NCBI GenBank assembly: GCA_035492775.1
Contig: DATJIW010000047.1
Span: forward strand, 26,296 to 90,295
Direction of reading: 5' to 3'
Length of the DNA: 64,000 nt
From: DATJFQ01 sp035492775
Lineage (GTDB): Bacteria > Acidobacteriota > Vicinamibacteria > Vicinamibacterales > 2-12-FULL-66-21
Below the pieces are notes generated by a model. It did not search any database and was not told the DNA's origin. It saw only the letters and a program-made list of their open reading frames with translations. This document shows positions 33,828 to 42,513 of this stretch, piece by piece. Each line of letters starts with the position of its first letter. Position 1 is the stretch's first letter. The position numbers were made by a program, and so were the translations under genes.

Positions 33828-34496
33828 ATGACCACCCGCCTGGCAGCGTTGCCCGTCAAGCATCCGTCGGCTGCGCTGCTGTTCGTTCAGATCCTGGGCA
33901 TTCTGCTGTACCCGTTGATGGAAGACACCTCGGCGGAGCGCGCACTCTTTGGCGTGATCGGCCTGCTGGTACTCGCTGCCGCGCTCTATGTCGTCAAGCG
34001 CGGTCCCTGGCTGACGGCCGTCGGCGTCGTGCTCGCCGTGCCCGTCGTGGTGCTGTCGATCTGGCTCGCGCTCGATTTCGATTCCAATCGAATGGTCGTC
34101 ATGGCGGTCCTCGAGGCGGCGTTCTACTTCTATGCTGCGGGCAGTCTGATCGCCTACATGCTCGACGATGAAGTCGCATCGGCGGACGAACTGTTTGCGG
34201 CCGCTGCTACGTTTACGCTGCTGGCCTGGGCATTCGCTTACGTATACGTCGTGTGCCAGGCGCTCCTGCCGGGAAGTTTCACCGCCGTCGTCGGCCCGGC
34301 AAATCCGCGCACCTGGATGGAGTTGCTCTTCCTGAGTTTCACGACACTGTCCGGCGTCGGCCTTGGCGACATCGTGCCGCTCCTGCCCATGGCGCGCGCG
34401 CTCGTCATGATCGAGGAACTCTCGGGCGTGATGTACCTTGCGCTCGTCGTGTCACGGTTGATCGCGCTCTCCGTCACAACGCGAACGCCGCGCTGA
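33828..34496 (+). CDS. Potassium-channel-like membrane protein
   Basis: 222 residues with about six hydrophobic segments. The pore region TTLSGVGLGD (172-181) lies between the last two helices and corresponds to the selectivity filter TxGYGD with Tyr replaced by Leu, as in a subset of bacterial ion_trans_2 proteins. No soluble regulatory domain. Transport of K+ is inference from the filter. Confidence 0.78.
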   Translation: MTTRLAALPVKHPSAALLFVQILGILLYPLMEDTSAERALFGVIGLLVLAAALYVVKRGPWLTAVGVVLAVPVVVLSIWLALDFDSNRMVVMAVLEAAFYFYAAGSLIAYMLDDEVASADELFAAAATFTLLAWAFAYVYVVCQALLPGSFTAVVGPANPRTWMELLFLSFTTLSGVGLGDIVPLLPMARALVMIEELSGVMYLALVVSRLIALSVTTRTPR

Positions 34497-34549
34497 AATC
34501 ACTGTCGGCGTCGACTCTCGAGGAACGACCGCCCGGGCGGCGGCGATCG

Positions 34550-35062
34550 CTATTTGATTAAGCCTTCGGCGCGGAGGCGATCCTGGACTTTCTTCGAGAG
34601 GGCCGGACCGTTGTCCTGGCCCCATGCGATCCCTCTCTGCATCGCCTCCTGCGCGATCGCCGGCGCAGCCTCCACCACTTTCTTCCCAAGCGGTGTTTCA
34701 TAGAACGCGATCAGCCCCAGGATTTCGTCGTGCGTGAAATGTTTCGACCAGATCGCGGCGATATCGTGGGTAAAGGTCCCGTCCGGCCCGAACGCAATCT
34801 TCATCTCCTCGTCGAGTGTCGTCTGGATGATGTCAACGGCGCGCGCGGGAAACTCCGGGTGCTGCCGCTGCACCTGCTGCAGGATCTGCGTAGAAATCAT
34901 GGAGCCGATCATCTGGCCGAGCTTTGCGTTGCCGGTCAGTTCCAGCAGATGCTGGACGTCGGGATCCACCGGCGGCGCTGCCGCGCCAGCCTGAGCCCAG
35001 GCGGCCCGAACGAGCAACAGCAGAACGGCCGCAGCCGCAGCGGGCACTCTCACTCTGCGCAT
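34550..35062 (-). CDS. Secreted DUF2059 protein
   Basis: 170 residues. Signal peptide 1-23 (AWAQ). DUF2059 domain in the C-terminal half: FTHDEILGLIAFYETPLGKKVVEAAP is the conserved motif. Function unknown; helical periplasmic protein. Confidence 0.85.
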   Translation of the reverse strand: MRRVRVPAAAAAVLLLLVRAAWAQAGAAAPPVDPDVQHLLELTGNAKLGQMIGSMISTQILQQVQRQHPEFPARAVDIIQTTLDEEMKIAFGPDGTFTHDIAAIWSKHFTHDEILGLIAFYETPLGKKVVEAAPAIAQEAMQRGIAWGQDNGPALSKKVQDRLRAEGLIK

Positions 35063-35280
35063 GCAGGTCCTCCGGCGCGCAGTATAGCGCGCGCTTTGCT
35101 CTTGCTGTCGGCCTCGCGCCTGGGTACGATGGCGCTGAGTGCCGAAGGGCGGCCGACGGTTCGCGTAAAGGGTTCAACCCACCCTCCGACATTCGGTTCG
35201 GAACCTTCTAATCCTCGCCCCAGATGCGGACACGGGCGGCACGAGAGGGCACGTCCCTTTCGAAGGAGAGGAAGGTCGCC

Positions 35281-36600
35281 ATGCCTGAGCAGGATCCGAC
35301 GTCCTCGCAGCTGAAGCTCCCGGATCATCCGAATCTCGAGTGGCTGCGCAAGCAGTCGAAAACCCGTCTATCGGAACTACGCCGCGTCGATCCAGCCGCC
35401 GCGTTGAGCGACGCGCAGTTCCAGCTCGCGCAGCAGTACGGTTTTTCGAGCTGGCGTGCGATGAAACGGCACATCGACGCGTCGGCCATCGACGATCACA
35501 TCATCGAAAGCGCTCGCAACGGGGACACCGATCGCCTGAGAAAACTGCTGGACGGTCATCCCGAAAGGCTGTACCTGAGAGTCCCTCCGTACGACGCGTC
35601 CCTCCTCTTTCCGGCGGTCCAGAGCGGCAACGTCGCTGTTGTGCATTTGTTGCTCGAGCGAGGACTCGATGTGAACTATCGCGAGCGCGGCGACAACACC
35701 TACGCCATGCACTGGGCGGCGGCGCAGGGCAACCTCGCAATGGTACGCACCCTGGCGGATGCCGGCGGAGACGTCATCGGCGACGGCGACGATCATGGCG
35801 GCGGCGTGATCGGATGGGCGTCGTGCTGGGATGGCTGTGGGGACGACGCGCATCGCGCCGTCGTGGAATTCCTCGTCAGCCGGGGCGCACGCCATCACAT
35901 CTTTTCGGCCGTCGCGATGGACCTGTCCGATGAAGTGCGGCGGATTGTGGCCGCCAATCCATCGGCGCTCAATCAGCGCCAAAGCCGCAACGAGAATCAC
36001 CGCACTCCGCTGCATTTCGCCGTTGCGATGAACCGGCCGCGAATAGTCAATCTGTTGGTGGAATTGGGTGCCGATCCGCTGGCAGTCGACGGCAGCGGGA
36101 TGCCAGTTGCGGTCTACGCCACCAATCGCGACATCGACCTGCCGGTGATGAAACGGATCCACGACATGACGCTCGCGGAGCTGGAGAGCGCCAGGCGCGG
36201 ACGGCGGAAACCACGCGCAGCGTTCCAGGATTTGATTGCCGCCGCGGCCGTGCGCGATTGGAACACCGTGTCGCAGCTCGCGGAGGCGAATCCTCAGCTG
36301 ATGAACAGCGGAGCGCTTCACCTGCTCGCCAAGCGCGGCGACCGGGACGCGGTCATCTGGCTGCTGGAGCATGGCGCGAATCCCGACGCGCTCTGGGCGC
36401 ACTGGGACGCGGACGTGACGGCGTTGCATCTCGCCGCAGCGCAGGGCCATGCCGGCGTCGTGCGCTCGTTGCTCGCTGCCGGTGCCGACCCGCGGATTCG
36501 CGACACCAGGCACGACAGCGACGCGGCGGGCTGGGCCGAGTTTTTCAAGAAAGGCGATGTCGTGCGGCTCCTGCGAGGAGCGGATGCGCGATCCGGTTGA
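35281..36600 (+). CDS. Ankyrin-repeat protein
   Basis: 439 residues. After a helical N-terminus (LEWLRKQSKTRLSELRR) come ankyrin repeats at about 75-235, 245-290 and 365-435, with clear units such as LLFPAVQSGNVAVVHLLLERG, HRTPLHFAVAMNRPRIVNLL and LHLAAAQGHAGVVRSLLAAG. No signal peptide. Ankyrins mediate protein binding; the partner is unknown. The start at 35281 follows AAGGAGAGGAAGG. Confidence 0.88.
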   Translation: MPEQDPTSSQLKLPDHPNLEWLRKQSKTRLSELRRVDPAAALSDAQFQLAQQYGFSSWRAMKRHIDASAIDDHIIESARNGDTDRLRKLLDGHPERLYLRVPPYDASLLFPAVQSGNVAVVHLLLERGLDVNYRERGDNTYAMHWAAAQGNLAMVRTLADAGGDVIGDGDDHGGGVIGWASCWDGCGDDAHRAVVEFLVSRGARHHIFSAVAMDLSDEVRRIVAANPSALNQRQSRNENHRTPLHFAVAMNRPRIVNLLVELGADPLAVDGSGMPVAVYATNRDIDLPVMKRIHDMTLAELESARRGRRKPRAAFQDLIAAAAVRDWNTVSQLAEANPQLMNSGALHLLAKRGDRDAVIWLLEHGANPDALWAHWDADVTALHLAAAQGHAGVVRSLLAAGADPRIRDTRHDSDAAGWAEFFKKGDVVRLLRGADARSG

Positions 36601-36607
36601 GACGGAG

Positions 36608-37672
36608 CTACTGGGAACTGCGCGGCTTCAAGGCGTCGTTGTAGGGGTCGAGGTTCCAGTCGAGGAAGGTCCAGACACGATTCCATGAGTCGCGCTGTTC
36701 GCGCGTGTTTTCCGGCTCCCACGTCTTCGGGTCCACGCGCCGGTCGAACGTATGGCCGCCCGGCGGATTGTCGTACACCATCGTCGTTGCCAGGAACGGC
36801 TTGCGCGCGCGGAGCGCGTCGACGAGCTGCGAATCTTCCTCGAAGTTCACGTCCTGGTCGTTCCGCGTGACGCCGACATAGATCGGAATCTGAATCTTGT
36901 CCACCTGATAGAGCGGCGATCGGTCCTTGTAGATGTCCTGCTTCTCGTTCGGCAGGCCGCCGTAGATGTTCGACGGATCGATGGCTTCGTGCTGGCGCTC
37001 GACGCCCTTCCACGCGAGCCGTTGAAAGAGGTTGGTCACAGGCACCATCGCGACGGCGGCTTTGAACGCGGTCGGGTTCCGGGTGATCGAGAGCAGCGTG
37101 ATCATGCCACCGTGACTCCAGCCGATGATTCCGATGCGTTGGGGATCGACAGCGGGATATTTCGACTTCAGGATGTCCACGGCGGTCACGACGTCGTCCA
37201 CTTCTTTACCGCCGTAGTCGATCGCGTTATAGAAGGCTTTCCCGTAGCCGATGCTGCCGCGGTATTCGGGAGCGATGACGATGTAGCCTTTCGCGGTGGC
37301 TTCGCGGATATACGGAATGTAGTGCTCGTAGAGATGGCCGCGGATGTTCTCGTGCGTCCACACGATCGCGGGGTGCATCCTCGGGCCGCGGATTTCGAGA
37401 GGCAGGAACACCCAGAAGGGGACATCCATGTCGCCGGCGCGGCTTCGATACATGATCTTCTCGACCCGCATGTGGCCTTCGGCCGCCGCCTGCCAGGTCT
37501 TGTCGGTTTCGGCCTGCTGCTGGAGCATGCGGTCGAAATCCGGCTGCCGTTCCTGAAACGCCGATTGTTGCCCGCTGGCGGCCACCGGTTGCTGAGGGGC
37601 GGCGGGCCACGCGGCGCTCGCGAGCGTCAGAACAGAGAAGATCGCGGGTCGAACGAAACGAGAGTGGCGCAT
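36608..37672 (-). CDS. Secreted S9-family prolyl-oligopeptidase-like hydrolase
   Basis: 354 residues. Signal peptide at the N terminus. Alpha/beta-hydrolase with nucleophile serine in GIIGWSHGGM, Asp in VGVTRNDQDVNFEEDS and His in PPGGHTFDRRV, the order of S9 peptidases and related esterases. It lacks the beta-propeller of full-length prolyl oligopeptidases. The start at 37672 is 7 nt after a TATAGT on the minus strand, indicating a leaderless mRNA. Confidence 0.85.
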   Translation of the reverse strand: MRHSRFVRPAIFSVLTLASAAWPAAPQQPVAASGQQSAFQERQPDFDRMLQQQAETDKTWQAAAEGHMRVEKIMYRSRAGDMDVPFWVFLPLEIRGPRMHPAIVWTHENIRGHLYEHYIPYIREATAKGYIVIAPEYRGSIGYGKAFYNAIDYGGKEVDDVVTAVDILKSKYPAVDPQRIGIIGWSHGGMITLLSITRNPTAFKAAVAMVPVTNLFQRLAWKGVERQHEAIDPSNIYGGLPNEKQDIYKDRSPLYQVDKIQIPIYVGVTRNDQDVNFEEDSQLVDALRARKPFLATTMVYDNPPGGHTFDRRVDPKTWEPENTREQRDSWNRVWTFLDWNLDPYNDALKPRSSQ

Positions 37673-37679
37673 CCGCGCC

Positions 37680-37685
37680 ACTATA
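37680..37685 (-). promoter_or_regulatory. -10 element for leaderless S9 hydrolase
   Basis: TATAGT on the minus strand, 7 nt from the ATG at 37672, overlapping the last codons of the upstream small gene. Confidence 0.45.
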
Positions 37686-37896
37686 CCTGAGGCGTTGATC
37701 GCGCGTGGGCCAGCGCGAGCCACCGGCTCAACTGTTGTGCCGCTTCATCGGGCGTTCGCCCGTAAAACGGCATGAGCGCGCGGGAACCGCCATGAACCTT
37801 GGCGATCTGCGCGCGCCAGGTGGTCGAGTTCACGGCCGACACTTCGATGTGGTACTCGCGGCCGTTGATGGTTTCTTCGAAGCGATGCACGTTCAC
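37681..37896 (-). CDS. Small hypothetical protein, 71 aa
   Basis: 71 residues from a GTG. Beta-rich N-terminal half (HRFEETINGREYHIEVSAV) and a helix (TPDEAAQQLSRWLALAH) near the end, the pattern of a small alpha/beta binding domain. No family named. Cytoplasmic. Confidence 0.55.
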   Translation of the reverse strand: MNVHRFEETINGREYHIEVSAVNSTTWRAQIAKVHGGSRALMPFYGRTPDEAAQQLSRWLALAHARSTPQV

Positions 37897-38053
37897 GGCA
37901 GTTTCGCAGGGCGTTTTAGTTGAGGGAAACGGCGAGCATTCTGCGCGTGCGCGTGCGACGGCACAAGCGAAAGGACAATCGAAGCTGCACCCACATGCAG
38001 CACACGGCGGAGATCTCTAACGGTCCGCCACAAAATTTCTTTGGCGTGACAGA

Positions 38054-39640
38054 ATGTCCACAGGGTTTCCACCGAACATCCACATGATTTCCACAGGGGC
38101 GCTTTGCCGCGTCACGTTGACGCTGTTGGCGGTCGTTTTCACTGCCGGTTTTGCGCCGGTACAGTCGCCTGCGCCTCCGACACCGGCCGCGCCTGCACCC
38201 GCGCCCGGCTCCGCGCCCGGGTCCGCACCCGCACCCGCGCCCGCGGCCGCGCCCGCACCCGTGTCCGCACTCGCGCCCCGGTCCGCACCGGCGCCCGCGT
38301 CCGGGTCCGCGCCCGCCCCCGCGCCCGCACCCGCCCCCGCCCCCGCACCAGACACCACGCTGCTCCGGGTGTTCCTCACCGATGGTTCCGCGCTCGTGAG
38401 CTACGGCGAGTTCTCGCGCGTCGGCGATCACGTCGTCATCTCGCTGCCCATTCAGCTGGATCCATTGAAACTGCAGGTCGTGAGTATCCCCGAGAGCAGA
38501 GTCGACTGGGACCGAACGGATGCGTATGCGGACTCCGCGCGGGCGACCCGTTACGCGGCGACGCGCGGCCCCGACGACTTCGCGATGCTGAAGGAGTCAG
38601 TTTCGCGCGCGCTCGGCGACATCGCGCTGGTGGAGGATCCGCAGCGAAAGCTGTTGATGGCGACGGAAGCACGCCAGAACCTGACGAAGTGGGTAGCGGA
38701 CCACTATGCCTACCGCGCGTCCGACGTCGCGCAGATGGCCGGTTGGTTCGACGATGTCATCGCGGCGACGCGCAGTGCGGCCGGCCAGCCGAATTTCGAA
38801 CTGAGTCTGATGGCCGCCAACGCGGCACCGCCATCCGTGCCGCTGCTGGCGCCGCCGGATGCCGCGTCGGTGCTGCAGCAAGGCTACGCGGCGGCCATGC
38901 TGGTCGACAACGCCGCCGATCGCGTCTCGCTGCTCCGAGCAATTCAGGACTCGCTCAAAGGTAGAACGGATCCATCGCTCGCGCCGTTGAAGATGAAGGT
39001 CGGAACCGTCCTCGCCGACGAAGAGCACACGACGTCGATCTACGCCACGTATGTGCGTCAGGTGCTCCGCGCCGCGGCGCGCCTTGCCGCAAAAGCCGAT
39101 GTCCAGGCGCTCATCACCATGTCGGCGCACATACTCGATGACGATGACAGGATGGGTCACAAGCGGCCGCAGGAACTTTCCTCGCTTCTCGCGGCTGTTG
39201 ATGCGAAACTGGAGGCCGCGCGCGAGCTGCGGCTCGAGCGCGATCAGTGGGAGGCGCGCCAGCAGCTGCGCCACGCGTACTTCCGCGCAATCGCCGAACC
39301 CGAACGTGCCCTGCGGCTCTCGCGGCCGGCGCTCGGCGCGATCGAGCAGATCGCGGGTCCCGATCCTGACGTGCTGGGGCGGACAAAAACGCGTTTGACG
39401 ATGGCGGCGAGCGTCCTCGACCTCGTCAAACCGCCACCGCAGATGGAGACGGCGCACGCGCTGCTCGTCGGCGCCATGCAGCTCGCCACGCGCGCGGTCG
39501 AACGGCGCTTCGCCGCCGTGCAGGGTGGCGGCATGCAGCAGGCCAAAGACGCGGCCGCAGCGGCCAGCGGCGCGCTGCTGCTGCTCGACCGGGCCGCGGA
39601 GGAAATCCAGCGCAGCGAGGCACCACCGCAACTGAAGTGA
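38054..39640 (+). CDS. Secreted protein with Ala/Pro-rich linker, hypothetical
   Basis: 528 residues from 38054, or 518 from an in-frame ATG at 38084 that begins a good signal peptide. After the signal (about to residue 35) is a 60-residue Pro/Ala low-complexity linker, then a largely helical domain of about 430 residues with no recognised family. Leucine/alanine-rich repeats of helices suggest a TPR-like or coiled periplasmic domain. It overlaps the start of the AddB-like gene by GTGA, but a functional link is not apparent. Confidence 0.7.
   Translation: MSTGFPPNIHMISTGALCRVTLTLLAVVFTAGFAPVQSPAPPTPAAPAPAPGSAPGSAPAPAPAAAPAPVSALAPRSAPAPASGSAPAPAPAPAPAPAPDTTLLRVFLTDGSALVSYGEFSRVGDHVVISLPIQLDPLKLQVVSIPESRVDWDRTDAYADSARATRYAATRGPDDFAMLKESVSRALGDIALVEDPQRKLLMATEARQNLTKWVADHYAYRASDVAQMAGWFDDVIAATRSAAGQPNFELSLMAANAAPPSVPLLAPPDAASVLQQGYAAAMLVDNAADRVSLLRAIQDSLKGRTDPSLAPLKMKVGTVLADEEHTTSIYATYVRQVLRAAARLAAKADVQALITMSAHILDDDDRMGHKRPQELSSLLAAVDAKLEAARELRLERDQWEARQQLRHAYFRAIAEPERALRLSRPALGAIEQIAGPDPDVLGRTKTRLTMAASVLDLVKPPPQMETAHALLVGAMQLATRAVERRFAAVQGGGMQQAKDAAAAASGALLLLDRAAEEIQRSEAPPQLK
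38057..38095 (+). repeat. Four TCCAC(A/C) elements at exact 11-bp spacing
   Basis: TCCACA starts at 38057, 38079 and 38090, and TCCACC at 38068: four copies each 11 bp apart, one DNA turn, so on one face of the helix. Not a codon-phase repeat. It spans the two candidate start codons (38054 and 38084). Each resembles the core of a DnaA box (TTATCCACA) with two or more mismatches. Confidence 0.6.
38171..38352 (+). repeat. Low-complexity Pro/Ala-coding repeat
   Basis: GCGCCCGCAC-type imperfect repeats encoding Ala-Pro linkers inside the secreted protein. Prone to length change by slippage. Confidence 0.85.
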
Positions 39641-42513
39641 TCACACCCCGCACCACCCGCCTCTGGCGGACCCCAGACCTCCGCGCTTTCCAACGCGCCA
39701 TCATCGACCTGCTCCCGGCCGACCCGTTCGAAGCCGCCGAGTGCGCTGTCGTCGTGCCGTCGCGTGGAGCGGCGGAGCAGCTGCGGCGCACGCTCGAGGA
39801 TCTGGCGCTCGCAGACGGTGCAGCCCGCGGGATCCCCGATTTCGTCACCCGCGACGAACTGTATGCAACGATGCGAGGCCGCGTGCCCGGTGCGCCGCCG
39901 GCGCTGAGCGGCTTCGAGCGCGAGGTACTGCTACGGCGCAGCGCCTCGGACGCGTCGAAGGCTGGAGCCGAACCGCCGTTCAATCTGCGGCCCGGCCTCG
40001 TGCCTGGCATCCTTCAGCTGTACGACGATCTCCGGCGCCATCATAAGAGCGTCGCCGACTTCGATCGCCTGCTGACGGCCTCCCTCGAACCCGGAGCGGA
40101 GTACGACCGCGGCGCGTCGACGCTGCTGCGGCAGACGCGTTTTCTCGTCGAGACGTTCTCGCGTTTCGAAGCGGCATGCCGTGCCAGCGGACGCCTGGAC
40201 GAACACCAGTTCCGTGAATACCTGCTCGGCGGCGACGACGCACCGTACCGGCGAATCGTCCTAACGGTGGCGGATCAGGCCGTCGATGCCAGCGGGCTCT
40301 GGACGGCGGATTTCGATCTGCTCGCGCGGCTGCACGGTCTCGAGCACATCGACGTCGTGTCGACGGACGGGCTGCTGGATGCCGGATTCCATCAGCGCAT
40401 CCACGATTTGCTACCTGGCATCGAAGAACATCGTTTCGGTGCGGCGTCACCGCTTCCCATGCTCGTCGTCCCCGATGGCGATCCGCCGGAGACGATGTTC
40501 GTCTGCCGGGATCGTGAAGAGGAGCTGGCGGAGGCTGTCCGTACGATCAAGTCCACGCCGCTTGCGCCATTGGATCGGACGGCGATCGTCTTCCAGCGCC
40601 CGCTCCCGTATCTGTATCTGGCCAGACAGGTATTTGCGGACGGCGGACTGCCATGGCAGGCATTCGACGCGTTGCCGCTCGCCGCCGAGCCGTTCGCGGC
40701 AGTGATAGATGTGGTGTTCTCGGCGGCTGCGGCCGGGTACACGCGCGCGGCGCTGGTCGCGCTCCTCCGATCGCCCCATCTGCGTTTCGAGGCCGATGGC
40801 CACGAGCTCGATGCCGCCGCAACCGCTGTGGTCGACGCGACGCTGAGCGAGCGGAAGTACCTTGGCGGGATCGACAAGCTGAACGCGCTCGCATCAGACG
40901 GTGGTGCCCCGATGAGAAACGCCGCGGCGACGGCAGCCGAACTCGACGCCGTCTTCGGCCGCCCAACCGCCGCCGCGCAGATCGATGGCCTGCTGACCTT
41001 CGTGCGATCGCGGGAGAGGATGCCGGATGTCGAAGACCCCTGGCATGCCCGTCATATGCGTGCGCGCTCGGCCGTGCTGGCTGCGCTCGAGGCTCTGCGC
41101 GATGCTCATGCCGCATATGACGACAGTCCGCGCAGCGTGGCGGAGCTGTCGGGAGCGGTGCGCCGGTGGATCGAAGGGCAGACGTTCTCGATCCACCGCG
41201 GCGACGCGGGCGTCTCTCTCATCGACGCACGCGCCGCGGCGTACGCGGACATCGACGACATCCGCATCGTCGGCCTGATTGAGTCCGACTGGCCCGAACC
41301 TGCCGATCGAAACATCTTTTATCCGCAGTCGCTCCTGTCGCAGCTGGGATGGCCATCCGACGCCGATCGCAAACGCGCGTCGCGCATCCTGTTTCAGGAG
41401 CTGCTCAGGCTGCCCCGCCGGCACGTGGCGCTTTCGACGTTCACCCTCGAAAACGATGCGCTCGTGTCCCCGTCCGTGCAGCTGGACGACGTCGGTGCGG
41501 TGGGACTGCCGGTGGAGCGAATCGCTCGCCCAGCTGTCCGGCCTCGGGTCTTCGCTCACGAAGCTCTGACGATCGACCCGGTCGACGCCGCGGTGATGCG
41601 TGACGAGGGGCGAGACTGGCTGGCGATGCGAATGGCCCGGCCTGCGTCGCCGCGCCAGGCCGGGTTGTCGGACCCTGCGGCGGCGGCGACGTATGCGGTC
41701 AGCCGGGTCGAAAAATACCTCGCGTGTCCGTTCCGGTACTTCGCCGCGCACGTCCTGCGGCTTCCTGAAGATCGCGGAGAGCAGGCGTGGATGACGCCGC
41801 AGGAGCGCGGCGTGTTCATGCACCAGGTGTTCGAGAAATTCTTTGAGACGTGGCAGTCGGCGGGGAACGGTGCCATCACAGTGGCCAACATCGCCGATGC
41901 CGTGGCGTCGTTTCGCGCCATTGCCGAACGGCGGCTCGACGATCTGCCGGAAGGGGATCGTGCGCTCGAACGGACGTTTCTGCTGGGGTCCGCCGCCGCG
42001 GCAGGCCTCGCGGAGCGCGCCTTCGCGTTCGAAGTCGACGATGAGGTCGAAGTCATCGAACGCCTGCTCGAATACGAGTTGAAGGGAACGTTCACCTTCG
42101 AGGCCGGCGGCGACGCACGGGAGATCCCGATCCGCGCGAAGGCCGACCGCATCGATCTGCTCGCCGATGGCACGATGCGGGTCATCGACTACAAGCTCGG
42201 TCGCGCACCGGATCGGCGGCGGGCCTTGCAGCTGCCGGTCTATGGCGTCGCGGCGCAACAGGCGCTCGACGGTCACGCGGGCCGGCGGTGGAGCCTGTCG
42301 CGGGCGGGATATGTGGCGTTCAAGCACAAGGGAGCGTTCGCAGACATCGGGCAGGATCTCGGACGAGCCGTTGCCGATGGGCAACAACGCCTGATCGCTG
42401 CCGTCGACGGCATCGAGCGCGGGTTGTTTCCAGTGCAGCCCGAAAATCCGTTCCTCTGCACGTGGTGCCCGTATCCCACGGTGTGCCGCAAGGACTACGT
42501 CGGCGATGAGTGA
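39637..42513 (+). CDS. addB: AddB-like nuclease/helicase-fold protein with Fe-S cluster
   Basis: 958 residues. The C-terminal nuclease has the PD-(D/E)XK core with D837 in KADRID and D851-Y-K853 in VIDYK. Cysteines 697 (KYLACPFRYF), 941, 944 and 950 (FLCTWCPYPTVC) form the C-Xn-C-X2-C-X5-C pattern of the AddB 4Fe-4S cluster. The N-terminal about 640 residues are the inactive helicase-like part without a Walker A. Starts with GTG overlapping the upstream stop and overlaps the helicase gene by 8 bases. Together they should resect double-strand breaks as AddAB does. Confidence 0.9.
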   Translation: MITPRTTRLWRTPDLRAFQRAIIDLLPADPFEAAECAVVVPSRGAAEQLRRTLEDLALADGAARGIPDFVTRDELYATMRGRVPGAPPALSGFEREVLLRRSASDASKAGAEPPFNLRPGLVPGILQLYDDLRRHHKSVADFDRLLTASLEPGAEYDRGASTLLRQTRFLVETFSRFEAACRASGRLDEHQFREYLLGGDDAPYRRIVLTVADQAVDASGLWTADFDLLARLHGLEHIDVVSTDGLLDAGFHQRIHDLLPGIEEHRFGAASPLPMLVVPDGDPPETMFVCRDREEELAEAVRTIKSTPLAPLDRTAIVFQRPLPYLYLARQVFADGGLPWQAFDALPLAAEPFAAVIDVVFSAAAAGYTRAALVALLRSPHLRFEADGHELDAAATAVVDATLSERKYLGGIDKLNALASDGGAPMRNAAATAAELDAVFGRPTAAAQIDGLLTFVRSRERMPDVEDPWHARHMRARSAVLAALEALRDAHAAYDDSPRSVAELSGAVRRWIEGQTFSIHRGDAGVSLIDARAAAYADIDDIRIVGLIESDWPEPADRNIFYPQSLLSQLGWPSDADRKRASRILFQELLRLPRRHVALSTFTLENDALVSPSVQLDDVGAVGLPVERIARPAVRPRVFAHEALTIDPVDAAVMRDEGRDWLAMRMARPASPRQAGLSDPAAAATYAVSRVEKYLACPFRYFAAHVLRLPEDRGEQAWMTPQERGVFMHQVFEKFFETWQSAGNGAITVANIADAVASFRAIAERRLDDLPEGDRALERTFLLGSAAAAGLAERAFAFEVDDEVEVIERLLEYELKGTFTFEAGGDAREIPIRAKADRIDLLADGTMRVIDYKLGRAPDRRRALQLPVYGVAAQQALDGHAGRRWSLSRAGYVAFKHKGAFADIGQDLGRAVADGQQRLIAAVDGIERGLFPVQPENPFLCTWCPYPTVCRKDYVGDE

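Noticed and set aside
38054..38100. A replication origin, from DnaA-box-like TCCACA motifs
   Set aside because: Boxes are poor matches, there is no AT-rich unwinding region and no dnaA/dnaN nearby.
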